DNA from: Paralichthys olivaceus
Taxonomy: Eukaryota > Chordata > Actinopteri > Pleuronectiformes > Paralichthyidae
Reading direction: 5' to 3'
DNA length: 64,000 nucleotides
NCBI RefSeq assembly: GCF_024713975.1
Contig: NC_091111.1
Location: 15,664,501-15,728,500, forward strand
Part shown: one piece after another, positions 38,153 through 50,525 of the stretch
Layout of the letters: every line of letters begins with the position of its first letter
How positions within the stretch are numbered: position 1 is the stretch's first letter
Notes under the pieces: model-generated
Seen by the model: only the letters and a program-made list of their open reading frames with translations
The model's database searches: none
What the model was told of the DNA's origin: nothing
Made by a program: the position numbers and the translations under genes

Positions 38153-39320
38153 TGATCCCCTCCTCTGACCTGCTGTGTACGTGAACGGCCACTGAAGACG
38201 CTTTGTTCCGCTGTTGGAAAGTTGGGAGAGATTAAGATTTCTGTGATTTAGACAAATGACTGAATGGATGAATGTGATGATTGAAAAGCGACGGAAGCTA
38301 CCAGCCCATTTTCTCTCCGGCCTTTTTAATGTCGTAGTAAAAGGCATACGTGTGAAAATGTAACTGCTTGAAATCCTCCCATCGATCCAGCACCATCCTA
38401 CCTATAGATTCATATATGAAGTGTAAAAAGTAAAAAAAACTATTACGACAATCCACTTATTATAGCTCTTATTGTTAAATTGTGTTACGTTTTCTTGCTA
38501 ATTATTAATATCTAGACTATTCCTTCTCAGTCTCGACTGGTCTGTAGCTTTTTTGTCTGTTATTTATTTAGCTTTGCTGTGGTTCAGTTCAGCGCCTGAC
38601 CCCTCACCCCCGACATTTTCATCACCCTGATGTGTTAGCAAAGCTAGTGAATAGTTTTCCAGCTGAATCTTGGGGAGAGAGGGACGGAGACAGCAGGGGG
38701 CGCTGACGCCGGATCGATGTCGCCGCTTCTCTCTCACACATCTGGAGCAAACTGGGAACATTTAGTAGATGCATGCTTATTGATCACATCCCTTCATTAC
38801 TTTACTGGTTATATGATTTTATCCTAGTGTAAAAACATTTGACTTCAATAAACATTTCAGAACATTTGTTTCTCCATTCGACTTTTTTGTTTGTCACATT
38901 TTTAAATCGATTTATGGAGTAGATGTATTTGTTGAGCAGCTTTATCTCAAATTAAAAACCCACATATTTGATTGTCAGAACTTATCAAACATCTTCAGGT
39001 GTCACTGGGGAAATAAATCCAGGCTTCAACCCTGATCTCAATTAGGAAATTGGCTTTGTATAGAATAATTGTGGTGGTAGGAAAGTTTTTATAAATGTTT
39101 CTGGACTGTGCAGTTCAGGACGGATTATGTGAGTGTTTATGTACCGTCCTCCTTCACTGTGGCCTGAGGTCATGTCCCACTTTGGGATTGGGCAGAGGGT
39201 TTGAGGTGTTGCCCTGCAGAGCTGCTCATATGTGGAGGCGGTCAGAGGAGGTCAGACCCCCGTCGAGCTGAGACACAGAGCGGACACAGGTCTCACAGCA
39301 GCAGAGGATCTGCAGACACC

Positions 39321-42300
39321 ATGAAGTCTTCACTGTGGAGCCTGTTGATCTGCACCTCTCTGCTGCTCTCTGATGTTCTGGCCACTTATCACCTCAGTGC
39401 AGTGGATCCTCAGGTGATCGCTGCACAGAGCTACGCTCAGACCAGAAACAATGGTCGGCCACTGACCAGGACCCTGAATCCAGCAAGTAAGTTTTACTCC
39501 GGCATCGGACATGACTTTTCCTTTTTTTAATTTGTGGTACTAGAGGACGGAGTGGTAAGAAAAGTAAAATTACCAACACATAAGTGTAAAAATGTGTTGC
39601 AAAGTAAGAAAGTACATTTACTCAAGTCCTAGTGCTTATGTTTGATTATTTCTTCACCACATTTCAGAGAGGAACGTTGCACTTTTTACTCCTCATTTGA
39701 TTTGTCAGTATTTCAGTATTTCTCTATCTCAGTATTTTTTAAGTAGGAGGTATTTTCAGATGTATAAGAGAGCTTATAATTATGAAGTATATTAATATGT
39801 ATGATACATTTATAATATGTGTACCCAGCATTTTAATATGATGTCAAAGGGGTTTGGTTGTTTAATATACAACAAAACAGCTCATCATTGATTGTATGTG
39901 TAAAACATTATTGTTATACTAAATATTATCTTATAATGTTCTGAAAAATAACTTTAATTTCCAAATAAATGTAGTGCAGTAAAAAGTTCAGTATTTCCCT
40001 CTGAAATGTGGTGAAGTTGAATCATTCAGTGACATAAAGTAATAAATATGTTTCTCAGAACTAATTAAATAAATGTACTTTCTTATATTTTACCACTGCT
40101 CTCCAGCCACATTATACTTATTGAAGTCTCTGTAATTATTTGCTTGCATAAAAATAATGCCAATTGTTTTGTAATGAAATGACAGTTAATGCTGGATGTT
40201 AAAAAAAACTAAGATGAGATATTTCATCTTTCAACAATAATAAATACATTTGTCAGTTTCATGAGAACCATGTGCATGAAATCTGAAGTCTTGACTGTTG
40301 GTTTCTGGAGCTCTGATCAGTACAAGTGAAACCGTCCATGTGGCTGAACGTACACTCATGCTTTAACTAATCATATGTGGTGTCACTTACAAAGCTTTTC
40401 CTCCAACTTGCTAATGTTCTCTATCACTTTTCCTTTCTGGTGACCCTGTAGTCCACAGAAGTGATTACACGTATAGAGGAGGGTATCACTACCACTACCA
40501 GCCACCACGGATCCCTCCACCGGTAGTGTATCATCCTGTTCCTCAGTCTCCACCAGTGACTTACCACAGACCCGTCCCCATGCCGCCCTATCACCACAGG
40601 TTCTCAGGGCCGGCGGCGCCGCAAATGCACCATATATACAAAGGCCTATCCCCACCTGTAGCTTTCCATCCACACCACAGGGTCAAAGGCCAGTTCCCAT
40701 ACAAATTTAAAGGTCCGTGCCCAACAAAGTCAGACCCCAAGGTACCAACAACAACGGTGGTACAACTCCCAACTGTGCCAGAGCCAACAGTGCTGCCAAC
40801 TCTGCCAGAGCCAACAGTGCTGCCGACTCTGCCAGAGACCACAGAGGCACCGCTGACAACCACCGTGCCGGTGGTGGTGACCACAGTGGAGGCCAACGCT
40901 CCTGTGACGCTACCGGTCAGTACCCACAGCGGCCTCATCACCTCCATCAGTCCTGTGGAGACAGGTAGAATATTACCAGTCAGGTTTGCTTCCCAACACA
41001 AAACAATCAATGCTCCTCGATGCTTCCAAGGTCAGATCGTTCTGTTTCATGATGGAAACCAGTAAAGAGCCACTTAAAAAAACATGTCATATAATTTATA
41101 AGGAGTAAACAGGCACATTTAGAAACATTCATTCTCTGTCTTTCTGAGGCTTGGATTGGAAGATTGAAACCACTGTCATGTCTCTCAGTTAGATTTAAAG
41201 CAACTGACAGTGAATAATTAGCTTAGCATTAAGTCTAGAAGCATGAGGAAACCCCATAGGAGTGTAACCACCTATTACAACTAATCAAAAACATTTTCAG
41301 ACATTAACTCTGGAATCAAATTTCCAAGCATTTTTAATTAAAAACAAATTGTGTAATTTAATTTTTGACAAAGGGTGGGAAGTGGGAAACAAAATAAATA
41401 ACCTGATAATCAGACCAAATGTCTTTTTCCAATCGCTCTATTCATTTTCATATATTAGTGCTGACATCAGCTACAAAAGAAGGCTCCTATGAAACAAGTT
41501 TTTTATAAATAGTTTTTTAAATTTATATAGAGGTGCATAGATTATAGAGTTCAAACTGAAGTGGTATTTTCTTTTGAACAAGCTGAGAGGATCTGCTGTT
41601 GAACCACAGACACGTAGAAACACTGGATCCTAACACTGTCTTCAGATGTCATGTCTCTTTTCTATGTGTGAAACATCAAACATCCTTTTCATTCACAGAA
41701 ACGAGATGAAAAGATCATTTCAATGAGAAGTCTTCGATGGATTGTTGAAACGCTGAAATGATGTATAGTATATCTCACGGATATTACATCATTTCACCAG
41801 AACCTGTTGTTTCTCTGCTGCAGTGATGCACAACAATGTCTGTTTGTGTATCGTGTGTTGTGCATCATGCGGAGTCGTCTGTGTTTATCGACTCTTGTCT
41901 CTGTGAAAGTTCAACGAACAATCTTGAATGTGTCTGACTGATGAACTGGGTTGTGAGTATTAACTGGACTTAATCCTGCCATGGTTTGGTTGATCACCAG
42001 AGACGGACTCTCAGTGCAGGAGCCGCCTCCTGGACCTGGTCTTCATCATCGACAGCTCTCGCAGCGTTCGTCCTGGTGAGTTTGAGAAGGTCAAGATCTT
42101 CCTGGCTGACATGGTGGACACTCTGGACGTGGGCTCAGACGCCACCAGAGTGGCTGTGGTCAACTACGCCAGCACCGTCAAGATCGAGTTCCTGCTCAAA
42201 GCCCACTTCAACAAACCCGACATGAAGAAAGCCATCTCCCGCATCGGGCCTTTGGCAGCAGGGACCATGACCGGCCTCGCCATCAAAACGGCAATGAACG

Positions 42301-44487
42301 AGGCCTTCACCGAGCAGTCCGGAGCCCGGCCTCGCTCGGGGAACATCTCCAAGGTGGCCATCATTGTGACGGACGGGAGACCCCAAGACCAGGTGGAGGA
42401 AGTGTCTGCTTCAGCTCGGGCCTCTGGCATCGAGATCTACGCCGTCGGGGTGGACCGTGCAGACATGCGCTCCCTGCAGCTGATGGCCAGCATCCCTCTG
42501 GACGACCACGTGTTCTACGTGGAGACGTACGGCGTTATTGAGAAGCTCACCTCCAAGTTCAGGGAGACGCTGTGCGGTAGGACAAAGACGGGCCTGCGAG
42601 ACCTTTTCCCACCATTAACCCTGGTTCTAGTTCCTGTAAGGGGCATCTACAGTCTTCAGGGGGTTTGTTTCACTTTGTGGATCATTTACAGTGTTTGTGG
42701 TGAATTATAAACTATGAAATCAACGCATGCTCTCAACCCCCACATGGACTGCAGATGTCGGCACTAGAACCTGCTTGTAACCACAAAGATTAAACCTGTG
42801 CAAAGTCTTGGGGCCACGCAGCCCTAAACTTTCATACGTGGTAATTGTTAGTCATTTGTTTTAAAACCAAAGCATCTTATGGATTGCTTTGATTTTTTAC
42901 GTGTTTATTTGAGATGATTTAATTAACAACAGAATCTTAGGAGTCCAAAACACCTGTTGATACAGAAAGAGAACTGATAGACATGAACTTTAACTGCTCT
43001 ACTCTTTATATGATAATATCTGCACATATCCTTTGTCACAAGTAAAATAATTTCAACTACAGGTTAAAAAACAGACATTTCCCATTTTAGGATATCAGAG
43101 ATTTGGATTCTGTTGTAATTTTTTTCCGTGTCACCGTCTGATGTTTGTCTTGTTGCCTTCTTCTGTGCTGTAAATGTCATAACTGTTGCACCTCAGGGTT
43201 CTGTGATTTCTTGTGTTGTCCAACACACAGTGAATCTAATTTCTTCAAACAGCGCTGACTCAGATGAGGTGAAGTTGCATGAATGGAACAGGTGGTCAAG
43301 TGTAAAAACTTTAGAAAAGCTACGATCGTACCAAGAATTATTTATTTTACTGATATTTGTCGGCAGAAATCTTAGAGTGACCTGCTATATGTTTACACAT
43401 GAACCTGTTGCCATGCTTACCATCTTGACAGCACCGTCCCTGAATCCCGTCTCATCCTAGGTCTGGACCCCTGTGCCACGGGACACGAGTGTCAACACAT
43501 TTGTGTCAACAGCAACGCCTCCTTTTATTGCAAGTGTCGGGCCGGTTACATCCTGAACGCTGACATGAAAACATGTTCCCTGAAACGTAAGAGCTTCCAG
43601 TGAGGATTCCTGCAGTTTAACACAGACTGTGTGTAAAGATGGACGATAGAACAGCTTCCTAAAAGTGATGCCAAATCATTCTGACCGCCCCCTGGTGGCT
43701 GGCTGCAGTATGGGTCATAAACCCTGCCTCCTCCATGTTAGTGGAGTCCATGATTGACAGCAGAATATGACTCAAGCGTGTGAATAGGAGGGACCTCGTT
43801 AGTACAGCCACCACGTCCAGGATGTTTTGGCTTCATTTTTGCAAAGCGGCAGGAAGTGAAGACGCGTCGTCCATCTTTACACGCAGTCTATTGTCTGAGC
43901 TTCACAACCAACTGTTGCATAATCCATGATTCTATATCTGTAAATCAATGATCCCTTTTAGAAAATGTATTGTCTGTGATCATTTTGGCTTCGGTGCATT
44001 CCTGAACATCATCCCAGAAGGAAAGCGTAGAGTGGGTGGTATCGTATGTTTTTTCTCTCTCGCTGCCTGATCTGTTGCACCGATGTGAACTCTTTCTTTC
44101 TCCCGGTGAAGTGGCGAAGGTGGAGGTGGAGGTGGTGGCGGTGGATCCCTGTAAATGCGAGTCCAGGCTGGCCTTCCAGAAGCAGACGCAGGCGGCCATC
44201 CAGCAGCTCACAGCCAAGCATATCCTTTGTGTTGTTCCAGATGGAGACGTTTTATTATAAGCAGAGTCCGCTGCACATGTCACTGAGCCGACAGCCGCTT
44301 ACTTCAGCCTGCTGGTGTTGTAGGAATGAAATTTAACAGTGTGTCTTGTTTAAAGGAGCTATATGAACCATTCGTCATCCTGCTTTCACCTTTTACATGT
44401 GTTTTAAATGCGTTTCCTTGACTGACCTCACTGGCGGATGTGTCTGGGAGAATAGAGCGTCTGGAGAACACGGTGGGCCGTGCATGA
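39321..44487 (+). CDS. matn3: Matrilin-3, cartilage extracellular-matrix adaptor
   Basis: An oligomeric secreted matrix protein that links collagen fibrils and proteoglycans. Exons: 39321-39486, 40452-40964, 42001-42576, 43461-43586, 44112-44219, 44432-44487, giving 514 residues. Residues 1-22 are a signal peptide. About 56-226 is an insert rich in Pro, Tyr, His and Thr. A vWA domain follows at about 235-418 with a complete MIDAS (DSSRS, TMTG, TDGRPQD). One EGF module has six cysteines (DPCATGHEC to KTCSLK). The C-terminal coiled coil has the paired cysteines DPCKCES and ends [12 protein letters not shown]. Human MATN3 has four EGF modules and no such insert. The insert contains a tandem 9-residue unit (LPTLPEPTV). 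The last intron is of the AT-AC type, without which the coiled coil cannot be joined. Whether this is the a or b fish paralogue is not decided. Confidence 0.93.
40768..40850 (+). repeat. matn3: 27-nt coding minisatellite in matn3
   Basis: Nearly three units of CCAGAGCCAACAGTGCTGCC plus ACTCTG in tandem encode repeats of PEPTVLPTL in the Thr/Pro-rich insert. All are in frame, so unit number can vary without breaking the protein. Confidence 0.8.
41211..41613 (+). repeat. 0.4-kb direct repeat, copy 2, in a matn3 intron
   Basis: Same orientation as copy 1 and about 3.46 kb downstream of it. It lies between the Pro-rich exon and the vWA exon of matn3. Confidence 0.92.
43622..43892. mobile_element. 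MITE copy 2, in a matn3 intron
   Basis: About 271 bp, with left end CAGACTGTGTGTAAAGATGG and a matching inverted right end CCATCTTTACACGCAGTCT. The interior phrase CCCCTGGTGGCTGGCTGCAG is shared with the copy at 29484-29755. It sits between the EGF exon and the coiled-coil exon. Confidence 0.8.
44220..44431 (+). other. matn3: U12-type AT-AC intron of matn3
   Basis: The intron starts ATATCCTTT (44220-44228), the exact minor-spliceosome AT-AC donor consensus. It ends in AC at 44430-44431. A branch element TTTCCTTGAC lies at 44413-44422, with the branch A about 10 nt from the 3' end. Joining 44219 to 44432 gives an uninterrupted heptad helix (QLTAK then [14 protein letters not shown]). Matrilin genes are known for an AT-AC intron in the coiled-coil region, so this is a conserved family feature. 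Confidence 0.93.
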
Positions 44488-47400
44488 AGCGGGACACAGA
44501 GGTGGGCATTGACAACTTTATTTTTTCGAGGGGATTGATGGTTGAGAAAACCTCCCACCCGCCTCAGTGTCTGGCCTCTTGTTTATTTACTTTGTGCAAT
44601 GGCAGCTAACCGGTTCGTTTCCTGTCAGAGCCACAGATCACCCCGACTTCTGCTTCCTGTCGTCCAACAGCCGCAGGTCGAGTGAAGCTGTGATTCACAA
44701 ACCAGAATCCCTCATGTTACTGCTGTCGACTGTCGAGCAACAATATCCTCAACTGATCTGGGATTTTTGTGAACTGTTAATGATTTATTGAAAATGCTGT
44801 TAAAGCAACATACTGTATTTTTTCTTAACACCAGTATGAACATGCTGTGACGCTAAATAACCAAAGAAAATGAATATTCATAGTTTCTCCTGTTCTGTAT
44901 TATGTAGTTTGTATGTCCTGTTTGTGCATAGTGTACATAGTGGTCATTTGTGGAAATGTCTAATCGTGATTAATATAGTGATTCGATTTTATAGGAAAAT
45001 GACAGTTTGCTCAGAGGCCGAAAAGTTTCTTACATTATGGATTTTTACACATTTTCTTTATTACAAAAATATATATGTTATATCAATGCTTCAAGATTAC
45101 GTATAATGTTTGCCAACATCTATAAATGTAATAAAGTGGACAAATTGGACAATAAAATAATCATACAAATCTGATTTTGTTTGTCTTCATAAAAAATTAA
45201 TCAATATTATATGTGAAATGACATGTTTATAATCTTGTGAGGTATATTGATCATTGATTATATAAAGACACCAGGGGCGGATGTAATCCTCCTATGTGCA
45301 ACTAGAAATGTAATGAACTAGAAAGGGGAGAATCATAAACATTTAGCTCATTTAAGTTATTTTTTAAACCATTATTTGATTGAAAATGACGTGCAACATT
45401 TAAAAATATCCTCAATTATAAAAATTGGTTTCAGTGACTCTCACTGAAGATCAATTTTCAACAGGAGCTATAGATCATGTGGGAGAATCAGATAAACGAG
45501 GCCTTATATCAACCTCTGTGATATAACTGTAAATTCATGTGACATGTGTGTATTGCTGTGTCAATATGGAAAAGTAAATATTGCTGCAGCTTTGACATTT
45601 CTATTAACAACGTGCCATAATTCACCCTAACCTCTTAAAAACCATGGAACCGCTCTGATATCTGGGGTCAGGGGAAAATCAGTTTGTGACCTCTGACCCC
45701 GTTTCACTCAGAGAACACCTCCAGTCAAAAATAAAATAGAGCTGGAATAAAATCTAAATTGCAGCAAAGACAAAGCTGTTCATTTGATTCTTTTCAGCAC
45801 CACCGTATGTTTTTGGGCCTTGTTATCACCATCGTGTTTTCTTTAAACCCTCAGCGATGTCCATAAAACAACAGACAGGCCCTCATGGTGTTTCCTGTGG
45901 AATGCGTCGGCTTGTTTGCCTGGAACAGAGCTGACAACAGAGCGTCTCTGTCTGCGACGGCTGTGTGAGGCTGAGAGTCAACACGCCAACGTTTACCTCG
46001 AGTCTGGTTTGGATCCTCTCCCTCCTTCCTTTCAGCAAACAGCTGTTTTATGTTTGTTTGCTATCTGCTGTGGCTTTCATGGTTACCACACACACACACA
46101 GAGAGAGGTGAGCCCACCAGTGTTTCAGTGGAAGAAGATGAATGGGACTCGCACACCTTTGAGAAGTGGGAAAGACATGAAGGCTGGTGTGCATCGCTGC
46201 TGAAGTTAAAGAAGATGTGGATGAACTTTAATCCTCAATAATCTCTCAAAAAATGTTTGAGGTGCTTTTTATTAATTGTTTTATTATTATTTTTTGTAGG
46301 GACAAATGTTTTAATATGTAGCCTTAGAATGAATCAGCTTTACTTCATGTGCACACGTTGTCTTTTAGTTTGAAGGTGTTTTGCGTTTATCCTGATTTAA
46401 AACTGGTGCAGGGCCAGTTCTAAACCTTCCTTCCTGTTTCCTTGGCCTGTGATAATTATTCCTCATCATCAGTGGGTCCTCCTCAAACAATTCTATAATA
46501 TAATGTCACTTTTTAATTGATTGCCTGCAGGACGTTCAGTGCAGAGCTTGCTGTTAACAGTGAAGCGTGGAGTTAGAAATCTTTGCATCATCCTACCTGG
46601 TTTATCTGGAATGAAGATTTGATCATCAATCTATTTCATAAAATGAGTTTGTTAATATTGAATCTATCACGTCTCCAGATTGCATCACATTTGACTCATT
46701 CCCTCTCAGTGTGTGTTATTGTGATGTGATGCTCAGTGGTCAACCCACATTTCCACAGGTTGTATGTTATTGCCATTTTCTCACTAGTGTCAACAGTCGT
46801 CCTTCCTCTGGGTCAAACTGGTCTCTGTGTGATCCTTTTCAGCTCGTCCACACAGTCTGGAGATAAATGGGCCGCGGAGAGGGGAAGTGCACGGCTCCTG
46901 AGTGACCTTCGCTTACTTAAGGCGTCATTTTTCACCGCAACGTTTGACATCTGGGTCTGAGAATCTCTTACAAGTTTGCTTATGGCCTCATTGATGAGTA
47001 TTTACTTCAGCAAGTATCCACACTGTCCACTGCACTGAGGTGGGACAGATGTTAGAGTCTGTGATGGTTCCAGCTGTTTCTGTGAACTGTACTTTATCAA
47101 GATATCACTCATATGTAAAGTTGTATGTTTCTGTTATGAGTTCATATTCATTGCTCTTCTACTATTTCAATTATTAACTTCATTGTATATTCACATGAAG
47201 TCACTGCCTTGTTTTAATGAGATCTAAATCTAGTCTGCCACCTGCTGTTGAGAGATTATACTAAACTTCAGTAAATAGATGAATGTGTAGGATGATAATT
47301 AACAGGAAATTCTGTAACAGACATTTATCATTTCAAATAATATTAACAATATATTTATACAGTTTAGATAATACTGTCAAACTAAAGGTACAAGCATTAA

Positions 47401-47791
47401 AGAGATTAAGAAGTCATTAAAAATGGAGTAATAATTAGAGAAAGGCAGTTTTTATTCATAAAGCACCTTTCTATACAAAGAGAGGCATTAAGTCCATTAA
47501 AAACAACACAGAGAGAAATTTAAAATCAGAAAAGCACAGTTTAAAGGTAATAAAATTAAAAGAAGTCAAAGAAATAAAAATCTGTGTGACAGTTTAAAAA
47601 TAAGTTGAAAACACAAATAATGTAAATAAAATAGATAGAACAGTTTAAAGTAATAAAATAAAAATAGAATGGCGTAAACTGTTGTGGGAAATTATAAATC
47701 AATTTTAAACTTTTATTTTAGTTTATATCAGTGCACATATACAAATAACAAATAAGTCCCGCCTACTCTTGACGCACTGAGCTGCGACGTC
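44488..47791. other. Intergenic region between matn3 and ttc32
   Basis: About 3.3 kb without a gene I can support. Possible matn3 polyadenylation signals are AATAAA at 45130-45135 and 45151-45156. A stretch at about 47438-47640, starting with TTTTTATTCATAAAGCACC and rich in AAAT, resembles the tail of an interspersed fish repeat. The open frames here (for example near 45916-46240) show no recognisable domain. This is where wdr35 would be expected from human synteny. Confidence 0.55.
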
Positions 47792-49479
<1,688 letters not shown>

Positions 49480-50304
49480 CAATCTCATAAACTACAGAGA
49501 GCGAGTTTTATTAACCTGAAGTCTGGTGCAAGTTTTCATTCTTGTATCTGAAAGTGTTTTATAATGTGGCACACAAACATTGTAGCTGAAGATCACATGA
49601 CGGCTACAAAGCATTAAATCCTCTGCTGTTTGAACACATGACGGAGGAGGCAGACATCCCACCGGATCAGGCGCGACGCTAATATGGATTTTTATGAAGC
49701 AGAGCATTTTTGATTCCTTTCCTGCACAATCTCCAGCCTCGTTCAGTTGGCCAAACAATATAATGGCCTCATAAATGAAAGTATATCATCGTGTAAGTCT
49801 GTGAATGGAGAGTGCAGACGAATCGACCGAGGTGCAGCGGACAAAACAACAGACTGTCAGTAATAAACGATTGTTCCCCACCTTGAAGTCACTGGAAGGA
49901 TGGTTGTGACCATAACCAAACAATAATCAAATGTTAGCATGAAGTAAAAATGAGGCGTCTCACTGGTGCAATGGAAAACATGTCAGTAATGGATCGATTA
50001 TTTAGGTCGTGCTTTTCAAGCTGACAAACAAAAAATTTGCTCATTTGTGATTCTGATTTTTTAGAAATTTGTGACGAGCCCTTTGGACTTTCTACAGACA
50101 AAATTCATCAATTAATTGAGAAATTAACTTGCAGTTTAATTGATAATGAATGTAATTGTTAATTGTTAATGCAGATATATATGATGTCAAACACATGTAG
50201 GTTTGTATATAATGAGTACACAATAAATTATTTTTTCCTGCACACAGCTGATGAACAATGATTTTGTTGTGTTTTCAAAGATTCATATATCAAACCAACC
50301 CTCT

Positions 50305-50306
<2 letters not shown>

Positions 50307-50337
<31 letters not shown>
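50307..50337. repeat. (GT)n microsatellite upstream of the first ZPAX gene
   Basis: About 15 GT units end 50 bp before the TATA box of the downstream gene. Confidence 0.95.
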
Positions 50338-50338
<1 letters not shown>

Positions 50339-50359
50339 AGATCGATGACTGATGCGTCT

Positions 50360-50398
50360 CACCTGTGCGTCCTGATCAAGTGAAGTATAAAGCACCTG
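50360..50398 (+). promoter_or_regulatory. TATA box flanked by two CACCTG E-boxes
   Basis: CACCTG at 50360-50365, TATAAAG at 50386-50392 and CACCTG at 50393-50398 lie about 140 nt upstream of the ATG. E-boxes near the TATA box are the known binding sites of the oocyte factor FIGLA in zona pellucida promoters, which fits the gene's expected oocyte expression. Binding here is inference. Confidence 0.6.
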
Positions 50399-50525
50399 GT
50401 GGCTTCTGGGTAAAGCAATCAGCCACTTCAGAGCTGGTTTGTAGTTGAAGGGTTTGCTGGGCTCTCAGTGCCAAGCTCTGAAAGTGGTTTGATTCCTGTG
50501 ATTTTTGTCTTTGCTCGTGAACAAC

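Larger units (their letters stand above)
37641..39320 (+). other. laptm4a: laptm4a 3' untranslated region and matn3 upstream DNA
   Basis: No gene is seen. The laptm4a transcript may end after AATAAA at 38847-38852, making a 1.2-kb 3' region that contains duplicate copy 1. The remaining 450 bp up to the matn3 ATG should hold its promoter and 5' untranslated sequence. I do not see a convincing TATA box. Confidence 0.5.

Noticed and set aside
40591-41010. Minus-strand open frame of 139 codons rich in Val/Gly/Ser/Thr
   Set aside because: It is the antisense shadow of the Pro/Thr-rich matn3 exon; its apparent repeats only mirror that exon's minisatellite.
45916-46241. Overlapping open frames of 63-95 codons between matn3 and ttc32
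   Set aside because: No domain, no splice-supported partner exons and a (CA)n run inside; checked specifically for WD40 motifs and none seen.
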